DNA of 32,184 nucleotides from Deltaproteobacteria bacterium (GCA_019237115.1 JAFAHS010000403.1:1-32184); one strand, 5' to 3'. Positions 1-8,447 are shown, counted from the stretch's first letter. The notes: generated by a model not told the origin, from the sequence alone. A program made the numbers and translations.

Positions 1-163
1 CGAGTACAAGCCGAAGAAGAGCGATCCGACCAAGGGCACTCCGACCGGGAAGAAGAAATCGCTGGTGTTTGACTACAAGTACGAAGGCACCAAGTTTACC
101 AGCAGCGAGCCGCCCAAGTGGGAGGATGTCGACAGCGGGAGCGACAAGGCGGCGAAGAAATAA
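1..163 (+). CDS. C-terminal end of an unknown protein (5' truncated)
   Basis: The reading frame enters from the left edge (first full codon at base 2) and ends at the TAA at 161-163. About 53 residues are visible. They are lysine-rich and hydrophilic, with a short strand-like stretch (SLVFDYKYEGTKF) and a charged tail ending DKAAKK. No membrane segment or recognisable catalytic motif is visible in this part. The composition would suit the end of an exported or outer-surface protein, but that is a guess. Function unknown. Confidence 0.6.
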   Translation, partial: EYKPKKSDPTKGTPTGKKKSLVFDYKYEGTKFTSSEPPKWEDVDSGSDKAAKK

Positions 164-387
164 TCGGGGCGTTGCTCCGCGCGACATCGCCACGAACGCC
201 TTGCGGTAGAGTCGCCACAGCGAGCAGCGGCACCGGAACGACGGCTGTCTGCGCTCCGCCCGGCGCAGAGTTCCATCTTGGAACTGGCGGGGCGGCTGCC
301 CCGGGTTAGGACATCGGCCCGGGGCCGAAGGTGCCCCGGATTCCTATCCGCCGGTGTGGAGCGTAAGCCAGCAGACCGACAGACCAG
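164..387. other. Intergenic region with two small GC hairpins
   Basis: No gene is recognised here. Two short perfect stems are visible. One pairs CGGGGC (288-293) with GCCCCG (298-303). The other pairs TCGGCC with GGCCGA around 314-328. Neither is followed by a T-run, so they are weak candidates for the end of the upstream transcript. No convincing promoter is seen for yqeY. Confidence 0.3.
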
Positions 388-825
388 ATGAAAAAGAAAC
401 TGCAGGACGATCTCAAGGTCGCGATGAAAAGCGGCGATACCCGCCGCACCATGGCGATTCGCGGATTACTGGCGGAGATAACCCGCGTCGAAAAGGACGC
501 GCGGCGCGAGGCCAACGACGCGGAGATCACGCAGCTCATCAAGCGCGAGCGCGCCCGTCGCGAGGAGGCGCTCGGCTTTGCCCGGCAAGCGAACCGCGCG
601 GACTTGATCGAGCAAAACGAAACCGAAGCAAAAATTCTCGCGGGATACCTGCCTGCCGAGGTCTCCGCCGGTGAGCTCCGCGCCGCGATCGCCGAGGCCA
701 TCGCCGCCGGCGCGGCCCAGATGGGCCCGCTGATGAAGGCGTTGCGCGACCAATTCGGTGCTCGCCTCGACGGCAAGGTGGCAAGCGAACTCGCCAAACA
801 AGCTTTGTCGAAAAAGAGCGAGTGA
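388..825 (+). CDS. yqeY: GatB/YqeY-family protein
   Basis: This 145-residue protein has the size and all-helical pattern of the YqeY family (about 150 aa), which resembles the C-terminal tRNA-binding region of the amidotransferase subunit GatB. Family features visible are the N-terminal LQDDLKVAMKSGDTRRTMAIR helix, the middle E-IxQLIKRERARREEAL helix, the EAKILAGYLPAE segment near residues 76-87, and the C-terminal MGPLMKALRDQFGARLDGKVAS motif. Its role is presumed to be tRNA binding or an accessory translation role and is not well established. ATG 388 starts exactly where family homology begins. The Shine-Dalgarno is weak. It appears to be transcribed alone, with 120 bases before the next gene. 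Confidence 0.9.
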   Translation: MKKKLQDDLKVAMKSGDTRRTMAIRGLLAEITRVEKDARREANDAEITQLIKRERARREEALGFARQANRADLIEQNETEAKILAGYLPAEVSAGELRAAIAEAIAAGAAQMGPLMKALRDQFGARLDGKVASELAKQALSKKSE

Positions 826-945
826 TCCACGAACCGTGCTGGGACCGGAAATCCGCGGATTGCTTGGCTTTCTTCTGGTTTGACGAACCGGCGCGTTTCC
901 CGCTAGCAGTCATGACGCACGCGAGATCCGCGAGGTAAGTACGGA

Positions 946-2163
946 ATGTCGATCGATTTCACCATGCCCCCGCAGGTGCTCGAGCTTCGCGATCGGGTGC
1001 GGGCATTTATCCACGAAGAGATCGAGCCGGCCGAATCCCGGATGCAGAAAACCGGCCAATGGCGCGAGGGAATCATCGAGCTGCGCCGCAAGGCCCGCCA
1101 GCGCGGTCTCTGGCTCCCACACATGCCGCCGGAATTCGGCGGGCTCGGCCTCGGGCCGCTGGGGATCGCGATGATCTCGGCGGAATGCGGCCGCAATCGC
1201 CTCGCGCCGTTCCTCGTCAATTGCCAGGCACCCGACGAAGGTAACATGCACACGTTGCTGCACTTCGCGACTCCGGCGCAAAAGGAGAAGTATCTGGGCC
1301 CGCTGTGTGAAGGCCGCGTGCGCTCGTGCTTCGCGATGACCGAGCCCGAGGTGGCTGGCTCCGACCCGACCCAGATTCAGACCCACGCCGAAAAGCAGGG
1401 TGACAACTGGGTAATCAACGGGCACAAATGGTTTATCTCCGGTGCGCATGGCGCGAAGTTCGCCATAGTCATCGCGCGTACCGATCCTGATGCGGACCCG
1501 CCGCAGGCGCGCAATTCCGCCTTCATCGTCGATCTGCCCAACCCCGGGTTCGAAATCGTCCGCGACATCGACACGATGGCGGGCCGCGGCAATCATTGCG
1601 AGATTCGTTTCAACAATTGCGTGGTGCCCGCCGATGCGATGCTCGGACCACGCGGGCAGGGCCACACCCTGGGTCAAGTGCGGCTGGGACCGGCACGCCT
1701 TGCGCATTGCATGCGCTGGATCGGCAACGCGGAAGTCGCGCTCGAGATGATGCTCAAGCGCGCGATGGAGAGGCAGGTGCAGGTTGGCAAACTGATCGAC
1801 AAGCAGGCCATTCAGTTCAAGATTTCCGAGTCAGTGATGGAACTGTACCAGAGCAAGCTGATGGTCCTGCACAGCGCCTATCTGATCGAGAACAAGCTCC
1901 CGTTCCGGCAGGAAGTCTCGATGGCGAAGCACCACGTCGCCAATACGCTGTGGCGCATCGTGGACCGCGCGATCCAGATTCACGGTGCGCTGGGCTACTC
2001 CACCGACACGCCGCTGGAGTCGATGCTGCGTCACGCACGTTCCGCCCGGCTGGTCGATGGCGCCGACGAGGTGCACATGACCCAGATCGCGCGCCACGCA
2101 ATTGAGGCATACAAGCGCGACGGCAGCACGCGAGCGGCAACCGGCGGAGTGGATCTGCTGTGA
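946..2163 (+). CDS. Acyl-CoA dehydrogenase, ACAD10/11-like
   Basis: This 405-aa FAD flavoprotein should oxidise an acyl-CoA to the 2-enoyl-CoA and pass electrons to an ETF. The N-terminal helical domain is followed by the FAD/substrate motif MTEPEVAGSDPTQ (residues 131-143) and the beta-domain segment GHKWFISGAHGAKF. The C-terminal helical domain carries QIHGALGYSTDTPLESMLRHAR. At the usual catalytic glutamate position the sequence reads VDGADEVHM, so the base would be Asp371, as in proteins of the ACAD10/11 type. Length is normal for the family. The start at ATG 946 is supported by GAGGTAAG about 8 bases upstream. Two more catabolic genes follow on the same strand with 135- and 72-base gaps, so co-expression is plausible. 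The substrate cannot be read from sequence. Confidence 0.92.
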   Translation: MSIDFTMPPQVLELRDRVRAFIHEEIEPAESRMQKTGQWREGIIELRRKARQRGLWLPHMPPEFGGLGLGPLGIAMISAECGRNRLAPFLVNCQAPDEGNMHTLLHFATPAQKEKYLGPLCEGRVRSCFAMTEPEVAGSDPTQIQTHAEKQGDNWVINGHKWFISGAHGAKFAIVIARTDPDADPPQARNSAFIVDLPNPGFEIVRDIDTMAGRGNHCEIRFNNCVVPADAMLGPRGQGHTLGQVRLGPARLAHCMRWIGNAEVALEMMLKRAMERQVQVGKLIDKQAIQFKISESVMELYQSKLMVLHSAYLIENKLPFRQEVSMAKHHVANTLWRIVDRAIQIHGALGYSTDTPLESMLRHARSARLVDGADEVHMTQIARHAIEAYKRDGSTRAATGGVDLL

Positions 2164-2298
2164 GAAAGGGTCGCGGGAGAACAAACCCGACGCCGGCTCA
2201 GCCGGTGTTTGCGCCGGCAATCCGGCTCCCGCAAGCCCGGCAATGTGCCGGCAGGCTCGCGTTAAACGTCGCTCGTCCCCGCACAGGCTGAGAGCACC

Positions 2299-3450
2299 AT
2301 GGCCAAAGTCGAACCCTTTTCAATCAAGGTACCCGAGGAGGTCCTCGCCGACCTCAAGGCTCGCCTCGACCGCACACGTTTCCCGGACGAAGTGCCCGAT
2401 ACTGCCTGGGAATACGGAGCCAACCTCGCCTACCTGCGCGAACTCGTCGACCACTGGCGAACGCGGTACGACTGGCGCAAGCACGAGAAGCATCTGAACA
2501 GCCTGCGTCATTTTCGCACCGAGATCGCAGGTCTCGACCTGCACTTCATCCACGAAGAAGGACGCGGCCCCAACCCCAAGCCCCTGCTTCTCATCCACGG
2601 CTGGCCCGGGTCGATCTATGAGTTCATGGAAATCATCCCCATGCTCGCTGACCCTGCCGCGCACGGCGGTGACGCGAACGACTCATTCACCGTGATCGCC
2701 CCATCGCTTCCCGGCTACGGTTTTTCCGGCCACGCAAAGACGCGGGCGATGAACATCCAGGCGATTGCCGAGATCTTCTTCAAGCTCATGACCGAAACGC
2801 TTGGCTTCCCGCGCTTCGCGGTGCAAGGCGGTGATTGGGGTTCTGCAATCACCGCGCGAATGGGCGAGGCTTATCCATCGTATCTCTACGGCATACACCT
2901 CAACATGATTCCGGTCGGCCCCACCGAAGGCCGCAACGCTCCCGAGCTGACGCCGGAAGAAAAAGTCTTTCTGGGCGATATGGAGAAGTTCCGTACCGCG
3001 GAGACCGGCTACCAATGGATTCAGGGAACCAAGCCGCAGACGCTCGCGTATGGTCTCAACGACTCGCCCGCCGGCCTCGCCGCGTGGATTGTCGAGAAGT
3101 TCCGTACCTGGAGCGACTGCCACGGCAACCTCGAGTCGCGCTTTACCAAGGACCAGTTGCTGACCAACATCATGATCTATTGGATCACCGGGTCGATTAA
3201 TTCGTCGACCCGGCTTTACTACGAGGCACGCCACCATCCGTGGCGGCTCAAGCCTGGCACCCGAATCCAAACCCCGGCCGCAGTCGCAGTGTTCCCGGGC
3301 GAGCTGGCCCGTCCGCCCCGTCATTGGGCCGAACGCGTCCTGAATGTGAAGCGCTGGACCCCGATGGCGCGCGGCGGCCACTTCGCCGCCATGGAAGAAC
3401 CCAGGCTCCTCGCCGAAGATATTCGCGCCTTTTTCAGGGAGCAGAATTAG
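2299..3450 (+). CDS. Epoxide hydrolase, microsomal type (EHN domain)
   Basis: This 383-aa alpha/beta hydrolase should open epoxides to vicinal diols. Residues 1-90 form the epoxide-hydrolase N-terminal (EHN) region (FSIKVPEEVLADLKARL, then WEYGANLAYLRELVDHW). The oxyanion-hole motif HGWPGS is at 100-105. The nucleophile is Asp179 in GGDWGS. The charge-relay acid is probably Glu335 in FPGELARPP, and the base is His361 in GGHFAAMEEP. A cap-domain RLYYE segment supplies candidate ring-opening tyrosines. All triad elements are present, so the enzyme should be active. No signal peptide is seen. It lies between an acyl-CoA dehydrogenase and an amidohydrolase, which suits a catabolic role against lipid- or terpene-derived epoxides (inference). 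The start at ATG 2299 is the family start. Confidence 0.93.
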   Translation: MAKVEPFSIKVPEEVLADLKARLDRTRFPDEVPDTAWEYGANLAYLRELVDHWRTRYDWRKHEKHLNSLRHFRTEIAGLDLHFIHEEGRGPNPKPLLLIHGWPGSIYEFMEIIPMLADPAAHGGDANDSFTVIAPSLPGYGFSGHAKTRAMNIQAIAEIFFKLMTETLGFPRFAVQGGDWGSAITARMGEAYPSYLYGIHLNMIPVGPTEGRNAPELTPEEKVFLGDMEKFRTAETGYQWIQGTKPQTLAYGLNDSPAGLAAWIVEKFRTWSDCHGNLESRFTKDQLLTNIMIYWITGSINSSTRLYYEARHHPWRLKPGTRIQTPAAVAVFPGELARPPRHWAERVLNVKRWTPMARGGHFAAMEEPRLLAEDIRAFFREQN

Positions 3451-3468
3451 ACACAAGTCGCCCATTTC

Positions 3469-3514
3469 GCAGATTGTGCAGATTTCCGAATGCGGGGAAT
3501 CTTCGTAATCTGCG
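3469..3514. repeat. Imperfect long inverted repeat downstream of the epoxide hydrolase
   Basis: CGCAGATT (3469-3476) pairs perfectly with AATCTGCG (3507-3514). An inner arm AGATTTCC (3480-3487) pairs nearly perfectly with GGGGAATCT (3494-3502). The AGATT unit is itself duplicated in the left arm. There is no T-run, so this is not a textbook terminator. It looks like a dispersed palindromic element or an mRNA-processing hairpin. It begins 18 bases after the epoxide hydrolase stop and ends just before the preferred amidohydrolase start. Confidence 0.5.
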
Positions 3515-3522
3515 GGATCGAG

Positions 3523-4767
3523 ATGGACGCTCCCGTCAAAACACTCTTCACCAATGCGAATCTGGTGCTCGACGGATTCGGGCACCTGCAGAAGTCTTTC
3601 GAGGTTCTCGTTGCGGGAAACCGGATTGCGTCGGTTTCCAATACACCGCTGGCCCGCGAAGGCGCGCGGGTCATCGATGTGGGCGGCGGCACCCTGATGC
3701 CGGGTCTTATCGATGCGCACGCGCACATCACCGGCTTGTCCCTGAGCCCCAGGAACAGCAAGTATCCGGCGCAACAAATCGCCGAGGCCTCCGCCCACTA
3801 TCTTAAAGCCAGCCTCACGGATGGGTTCACCTCGCTGCGGGAAGCCGGCGGAGCCGATCACACCGTCGCGCGCCTGCTAAACGAGGGCAACCTGATCGGT
3901 CCACGCCTCTTCTATTCAGGGCGCGCACTGACCCAGACCGGCGGCGGCGCCGACTTCCGCACCCCCGATGAGGTCACCGACTCCTGCGGACAACCCGGAC
4001 CGTTTTCGGTGATGTCAGTAATTGCCGATGGAATCGACCAGGTGCGCCGGGCGGCTCGCGAAGAGCTGCGGCGCGGCGCCTCACAGATAAAAGTATTCGC
4101 CTCGGGCGGTGTCGTATTTCCTTCGGAGGCTCACGCCACGCTTTACGAATACTCGATGGACGAGTTGCGCGCGATCGTCGAAGAGGCAAATGCCCGCGGC
4201 ACCTACGTGATGGCACACGCCTATACCGATGATGCCGTCCGACGCTGTCTCGACGCGGGCGTGCGCTCCATCGAGCACGCCAACTTTGTCGGCGAGGCGA
4301 CTGTCGAGCGGATGGCCCGCACAGGTGCTTTTCTCGATCCCACCTTTATATCGCTCGTGCAGCGAATCGAATCGGCACCCGAGGCCGGATTGTCGCCCGC
4401 CATCGTGAACAATCTCAAGGCGACGGTCGCAAGGGGACATCAGGTTTACCGATGGGCGAAACGCTATGGGGTTCCTATCGCCATGGGTACCGACCTGTGG
4501 GGACCGGAAGCCCAACACTGTCAGATCCGCGAATTTGCAATGCGAATCGACCTCGACGAAGCCGCGAATATCGTCCGTTCCGCCACCCGCATCAACGCCG
4601 ATCTGCTGAATCAGACCGGGAACCTCGGAGTTGTAGCGGAGGGAGCCTATGCCGACCTGCTGGTCGTCGACGGCGACCCGCTGGCCGACGTCAGAGTGCT
4701 CACCAATCCCAGGCAAAACCTCAAGCTAATAATGAAGGACGGAATCATCTACAAAGACGAGCTGTGA
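3523..4767 (+). CDS. Metal-dependent amidohydrolase (imidazolonepropionase/prolidase-like)
   Basis: This is an amidohydrolase-superfamily enzyme (COG1228-like) of 414 aa from this start. The metal site is complete: His66 and His68 in DAHAH, a candidate carboxylated lysine Lys190 in IKVFASGG, His232 in MAHAYTDDA, His252 in SIEHANF, and Asp324 in MGTDLWG. The C-terminal strand carrying GDPLADVRVL closes the small beta-sandwich domain. Related enzymes hydrolyse N-acyl amino acids or dipeptides, or open rings, and the substrate here is unknown. An in-frame ATG at 3490 would add 11 residues, but that codon lies inside an inverted repeat and family homology begins at MDAPVKTLF, so 3523 is preferred. 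There is no signal peptide. It is the last gene of the plus-strand catabolic trio. Confidence 0.88.
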   Translation: MDAPVKTLFTNANLVLDGFGHLQKSFEVLVAGNRIASVSNTPLAREGARVIDVGGGTLMPGLIDAHAHITGLSLSPRNSKYPAQQIAEASAHYLKASLTDGFTSLREAGGADHTVARLLNEGNLIGPRLFYSGRALTQTGGGADFRTPDEVTDSCGQPGPFSVMSVIADGIDQVRRAAREELRRGASQIKVFASGGVVFPSEAHATLYEYSMDELRAIVEEANARGTYVMAHAYTDDAVRRCLDAGVRSIEHANFVGEATVERMARTGAFLDPTFISLVQRIESAPEAGLSPAIVNNLKATVARGHQVYRWAKRYGVPIAMGTDLWGPEAQHCQIREFAMRIDLDEAANIVRSATRINADLLNQTGNLGVVAEGAYADLLVVDGDPLADVRVLTNPRQNLKLIMKDGIIYKDEL

Positions 4768-4989
4768 TCGGAATGGCAGAGGCCGTCGGATTTCGAGGAT
4801 CAGAAACCTGCATTTGCAGATCGCGCCGCCGTCGACCTTCGTCTGCAGCAATCTTCCGAGGCAGCCGAAGCACGAGCCCCTTTGCACCAACGCCTGACTA
4901 AATCGCAACTTGACGTTTTTCCCGAAAGGAGAAGGAGCCAGCAGACCCTCGGACTTGTCTCGGTCGCTGGACTGGGAGTCTGAGATTGG

Positions 4990-5018
4990 GCGAGGCCAGG
5001 CCAGAGGCTTGGCCTCGC
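4990..5018. terminator. Strong hairpin between convergent genes
   Basis: GCGAGGCCAGGCC and GGCTTGGCCTCGC form a 13-bp stem with one G-T pair and a three-base AGA loop. It lies 24 bases past the stop of the minus-strand ABC-F gene and 222 bases past the stop of the plus-strand amidohydrolase gene. No T-run follows on either strand. It probably ends or protects transcripts from both sides, but it is not a classical intrinsic terminator. The rest of the 4768-5041 gap holds nothing recognised. Confidence 0.5.
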
Positions 5019-5041
5019 TGACCGGCACACTAGAGCAGTGG

Positions 5042-6988
5042 TTATCTCGCTGCGGGAGGCCCTTCGACCTTCTCCAGGTCGCCGTAGAGCTTATCCACCT
5101 CGCGTCCCAGCCTGTCGTACCTGGCGATCAGCTGATCTGCATCTTTTCGCGTCAGGTAGAAATTGGGGTCGTTCATTTCCTGCGCCAGCGCGGCGCGCTC
5201 GGTCTCCTTCTTCTCGATATCAGCCTCGATTCGCGAGCGCTCCTTGGCTGCACGGTCCGTGCGCCGCCTCTGCTCGCGCTCTTGCTCGCGATCGGGCGAG
5301 GCTTGCCGGCGCCCCTCATGCTGCAGTGGGGCCGGTCCCGGCCTGGGTGCCGCGCCGTTCACGAGCGCCGCTGCGCGCACTTCCATCTCCGCTTTCTTGG
5401 CAAGGTAATCATCGTAGTTGCCCAGGTAGCGAATCGCGTGTCCCTGACCGACCTCTATGACTTCGGCGACCAGCTCGTTCAGCACGTGCCGGTCATGGCT
5501 CACGATAATTACCGTGCCCGGGAAACGGCGCAGGGCTTCCAGGAGGGTGTCCTTCGCGACGAGGTCCAGGTTGTTGGTCGGCTCGTCCAGCAGCAGGCAG
5601 TTGTTGCGTCGCGCGAGCACTTTGGCCAGCGCCAGACGGGCCCGCTCGCCCCCCGAGAGTACCCCGGTACGTTTCTCGACCTCGTCACCCGAAAAGAGCA
5701 TGGCACCGAGCAGGCCGCGGATCTCGGGCGTCGTCATACCCTCGGCGTGGTCGCTGAGTTCCTTGAAGACGGTATTGTGGTAGTCGAGCGACTCCGCAAG
5801 GTTCTGTGCGAAGTAGCCGGCGACCACCTTGTCACCCACCACCAGTTGGCCCCCAGTCAGCGGCTCGATTCCCGCCATCAGTTTCATCAGCGTCGACTTC
5901 CCGGCGCCGTTGGGCCCCACCAACGCCACCTTCTGGCCGCGTTCGACTACCAGGTCGACGCCATCGTAAACCACCAGCTCGCCGTAGCGCTTCTCAATCT
6001 CGCGCAGCTCGAATACGCGTCGCGCACTGCGCTGGCATTCTGGAAAGTTGATCGACGGAGGCTTTTCCGCTCCCACCGGCGGCTTGAGTCGGTCCAGTTT
6101 GTCGAGTTGCTTGATTCGGCTCTGCACCATGGCGGCTTTGCTCTTTTGGTAGCGAAAGCGGCTGATAAACGCCTCCATGTGCTCGATTTCCACGCGCTGC
6201 TTTTCGTAGGCCGCCATCTCGAGCTGAAAGCGTTCTTCGCGCTGAACCAGGTAGCGCGAGTAGTTGCCCTGGTATTCGGTCAGTTTGCCGCGTGCGACTT
6301 CCACGGTTCGGGAGGTCACGCGGTCGAGAAAATAGCGGTCGTGCGAAACGAGGACTATTCCGCCGCTGTACGACTGCAGAAAATCCTCCAGCCAGTTGCG
6401 CGCCTCGATGTCCAGATGGTTGGTCGGTTCGTCGAGCAGCAAGAACTCGGGCGCGTCGAGCAGCAGCTTCGCCAGCGCAATTCGCATCCGGATGCCACCC
6501 GAGAATTCGGAGACCTCGCGAGTCAGGTCCGCGTCCCGGAACCCCAGCCCGAACAGCACCGCGGTCGCACGGCTCTCCGCGCTGTAGAAATCGTGGCGTT
6601 CCAGCTCGTGCAGGATGTCGCCCAGCTCGGACAGCGCGGAATCGTGCAGTGGCCCCGAATGTTCATGGGCGAGAATTTCCTCGACTTCGCGGCGGCGGCG
6701 ATCGAGTGCCTGCACGCGGTCGAGCGCCGAAAGCGTTTCCGCGAGCACATTGCGCCCGCTCATCTCCGGGGCGTCCTGGGCCAGGTATCCGACCCGAGTC
6801 TTCTGCGGCCGCGCAATTCGCCCTGAATCGGGGCTGGACACTTCGGCAATCAGACGCAGCAGGGTCGACTTACCGGCGCCATTGAGGCCGACCAGGCCGA
6901 CCCGTGCGTCGTCATTCATCGACCAGGTTACCTGGTCAAGAATGATTCGAGCACCGAACGACTTGGTAATGTTGTCAAGTGCGAGCAT
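5042..6988 (-). CDS. ABC-F family ATPase (Uup/YheS-like)
   Basis: This 648-aa protein has two fused nucleotide-binding domains and no membrane segments, so it is an ABC-F ribosome-associated ATPase, not a transporter. Domain 1 has Walker A GLNGAGKST (34-42), signature FSGGIRMRIALA and Walker B FLLLDEPTNHLD. Domain 2 has GPNGAGKST, signature LSGGERARLALA and LLLDEPTNNLD. The linker between them contains the family helix HMEAFISRFRYQKSKAAMVQ. A C-terminal extension of about 100 residues is charged and coiled-coil-like (EADIEKKETERAALAQEM), as in Uup/YheS relatives. Such proteins act on stalled ribosomes or in translation quality control; antibiotic resistance is a less likely alternative. ATG 6988 is the family start, though no good Shine-Dalgarno precedes it. 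Confidence 0.93.
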   Translation of the reverse strand: MLALDNITKSFGARIILDQVTWSMNDDARVGLVGLNGAGKSTLLRLIAEVSSPDSGRIARPQKTRVGYLAQDAPEMSGRNVLAETLSALDRVQALDRRRREVEEILAHEHSGPLHDSALSELGDILHELERHDFYSAESRATAVLFGLGFRDADLTREVSEFSGGIRMRIALAKLLLDAPEFLLLDEPTNHLDIEARNWLEDFLQSYSGGIVLVSHDRYFLDRVTSRTVEVARGKLTEYQGNYSRYLVQREERFQLEMAAYEKQRVEIEHMEAFISRFRYQKSKAAMVQSRIKQLDKLDRLKPPVGAEKPPSINFPECQRSARRVFELREIEKRYGELVVYDGVDLVVERGQKVALVGPNGAGKSTLMKLMAGIEPLTGGQLVVGDKVVAGYFAQNLAESLDYHNTVFKELSDHAEGMTTPEIRGLLGAMLFSGDEVEKRTGVLSGGERARLALAKVLARRNNCLLLDEPTNNLDLVAKDTLLEALRRFPGTVIIVSHDRHVLNELVAEVIEVGQGHAIRYLGNYDDYLAKKAEMEVRAAALVNGAAPRPGPAPLQHEGRRQASPDREQEREQRRRTDRAAKERSRIEADIEKKETERAALAQEMNDPNFYLTRKDADQLIARYDRLGREVDKLYGDLEKVEGPPAAR

Positions 6989-7109
6989 GAACGAACTTGA
7001 GATCGTACCAGCCGGACTCCCTCCTAGAAAGGCGGTACACTGAGCGTCTCAATGTGACGCACCCCGACCCGGGCTTCTCCCCGGACCGGCCGGCTACCAG
7101 CCAATCACG

Positions 7110-7126
7110 TCACGCCGCTGGCGTGA
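7110..7126. promoter_or_regulatory. 7-bp perfect palindrome ahead of a small conserved gene
   Basis: TCACGCC and GGCGTGA flank a three-base GCT centre. The site lies between the divergent ABC-F gene and the small gene starting at 7177. No T-run follows, so an operator or a leader stem is more likely than a terminator. The rest of the 6989-7176 gap shows no convincing consensus promoter. Confidence 0.3.
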
Positions 7127-7176
7127 GTTGAGTGTCGCGCAATAGTAAAATGGAAAGCCGACGGAGGGCTGTGACG

Positions 7177-7518
7177 ATGCCGGCAGTGCGCGATGGCGAT
7201 CGCGTCGTGATAATCGACAGACGGCTGTTCCGCGACGATATAACCCGAATCTTCGTCGGCGTGGTCGAAGAATGCGAGGACCGCGTAATCCGCGCGCGCG
7301 GCTTTGGCTATCACGTGAACCCCTACGAGGTCGCCGGGATGGAACCCCGCGGAGAGGAGCGCGTACGCGTCGTGGCCATCGACGCGGGCGATATCCTATT
7401 CCTGCTCCCGCGCGATCAAGACATCGGCCAGCTCCAGCTCAGACGCTCGCCCAAGGCGATGAGTCTGACCGACGGCAAATTTGCGATGGACCTGAGCGAC
7501 TTCCTGCTGAAGTCCTGA
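7177..7518 (+). CDS. Small conserved protein of unknown function
   Basis: This 113-aa, mainly beta-strand protein has no signal peptide or membrane segment. Its pattern is VVIIDRRLFRDDITRIFVGVVEECEDRVIRARG, then ILFLLPRDQDI, then a C-terminal LTDGKFAMDLSDFL. I recognise this as an uncharacterised family found in proteobacteria, typically ending with a TDG...LD/N-EF motif. No function is known to me. ATG 7177 is chosen because GGAGG lies 9 bases upstream (7163-7167). A GTG at 7132 and an ATG at 7150 are in frame but lack such a site. It is divergent from the ABC-F gene and convergent with the alpha/beta hydrolase. Confidence 0.75.
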   Translation: MPAVRDGDRVVIIDRRLFRDDITRIFVGVVEECEDRVIRARGFGYHVNPYEVAGMEPRGEERVRVVAIDAGDILFLLPRDQDIGQLQLRRSPKAMSLTDGKFAMDLSDFLLKS

Positions 7519-7533
7519 ACACCGCCGCCCTCC

Positions 7534-8406
7534 TCAGAGGGCCGATTCGACGAACTCGATTATAGCTTCTGCGGTACCCGCGGGATTATCCAGCGACAGG
7601 TGATGGAAGGCGCGGGGAATTTCCTTGAAGGTCGAATGTCGGATCTTGCGATGCATGCGGCGCGCCTGTCCGGCTCTTACCAGCGTGCTCTCCACGCCGC
7701 GCAGAATCAGCACCGGCATTCTCAGTTTCTTGATCTGCGGCTTGCGCGTTCTGCCTTCGAACTTGCGCCAGGCACGGGTATTCGGGTCGAGCCGAAACGC
7801 CCACCTGCCATTCGCCAATTGCTCGGAGCCCAGCAGCGCGAGCCTCTCGAGGTCTGGTTTGGTCAGATAGGTTCCCGGCGGTTGGAGCCGGAACTTACGT
7901 TTGATCGCCTCGGCTGACTCCAGCTGCGGACGCGCCCCGCCTCGCGCCTTGCGCCGCCACCGCCACATCAATCTGCGCAGTAACGGTGGCGGGCCGTGCG
8001 GCGCGTCGGCCACGATTAACGCTTCGAGCTGGTCGGGGTAAGTGGTCGCGAACCATTGCGCAACCGCCCCGCCCATGGAATGCCCGACCAGGATAACGCG
8101 GGTGCCAAGATGCTCGATCACGCCGCGCACGTCGTGCAGGTACCATTGCGGACCATAGTGGGGCGGATTCGCCCACCCGCTGCGTCCATGCCCGCGAAAA
8201 TCCAGCGCAATTACCCGCCCATGCGCCACCAGCAGGGGCGCGACCGCGTCCCACCAATGCACGTGCGCAGCGCCGCCGTGAAGCAGAAGGAAAGTGTGTT
8301 TGCTCGGGTCTCCGCCCCAGTCCAGGTAGTGAAGCTTGACGCCGTCGACTTCAACGAACCGGCTGGTCGGCTCCGGCCATGCGGTAGCCGCTTGCTGATG
8401 CGCCAT
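7534..8406 (-). CDS. Alpha/beta-fold hydrolase
   Basis: This 290-aa protein has the alpha/beta hydrolase core. The oxyanion region is LLLHGGAAHVHWW, the strand-4 motif is DFRGHGRSG, the nucleophile elbow is GHSMGG (serine nucleophile), a probable acid lies in ILRGVEST, and the base is in AFHHLSLDNP. A basic cap insert (RRLMWRWRRKARGG) may contact anionic substrates or membranes. Substrate unknown; it could be an esterase, lactonase or C-C hydrolase. I chose ATG 8406 because homology starts near EPTSRFVEVDG and TAGGAT/AGGA sits just upstream. A GTG at 8451 and an ATG at 8433 are in frame but unsupported. It is divergent from the SDR at 8527. Confidence 0.87.
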   Translation of the reverse strand: MAHQQAATAWPEPTSRFVEVDGVKLHYLDWGGDPSKHTFLLLHGGAAHVHWWDAVAPLLVAHGRVIALDFRGHGRSGWANPPHYGPQWYLHDVRGVIEHLGTRVILVGHSMGGAVAQWFATTYPDQLEALIVADAPHGPPPLLRRLMWRWRRKARGGARPQLESAEAIKRKFRLQPPGTYLTKPDLERLALLGSEQLANGRWAFRLDPNTRAWRKFEGRTRKPQIKKLRMPVLILRGVESTLVRAGQARRMHRKIRHSTFKEIPRAFHHLSLDNPAGTAEAIIEFVESAL

Positions 8407-8447
8407 CGCGGTTATCCTATGCGAGCCCGCCATCCGAGCATAGATTG

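Noticed and set aside
2683..3861. A 392-codon minus-strand frame spanning the epoxide hydrolase-amidohydrolase junction
   Set aside because: It is antisense to two genes with full catalytic motifs and is a by-product of codon bias.
4726..5028. A 100-codon minus-strand frame in the amidohydrolase/ABC-F gap
   Set aside because: It starts inside the strong hairpin at 4990-5018, overlaps the amidohydrolase end, and has no ribosome-binding site or recognisable motif.
4910..6826. A 638-codon open frame on the plus strand opposite the ABC-F gene
   Set aside because: It is exactly antisense to a gene with complete Walker and signature motifs, has no family pattern of its own, and long antisense frames are expected in high-GC DNA.
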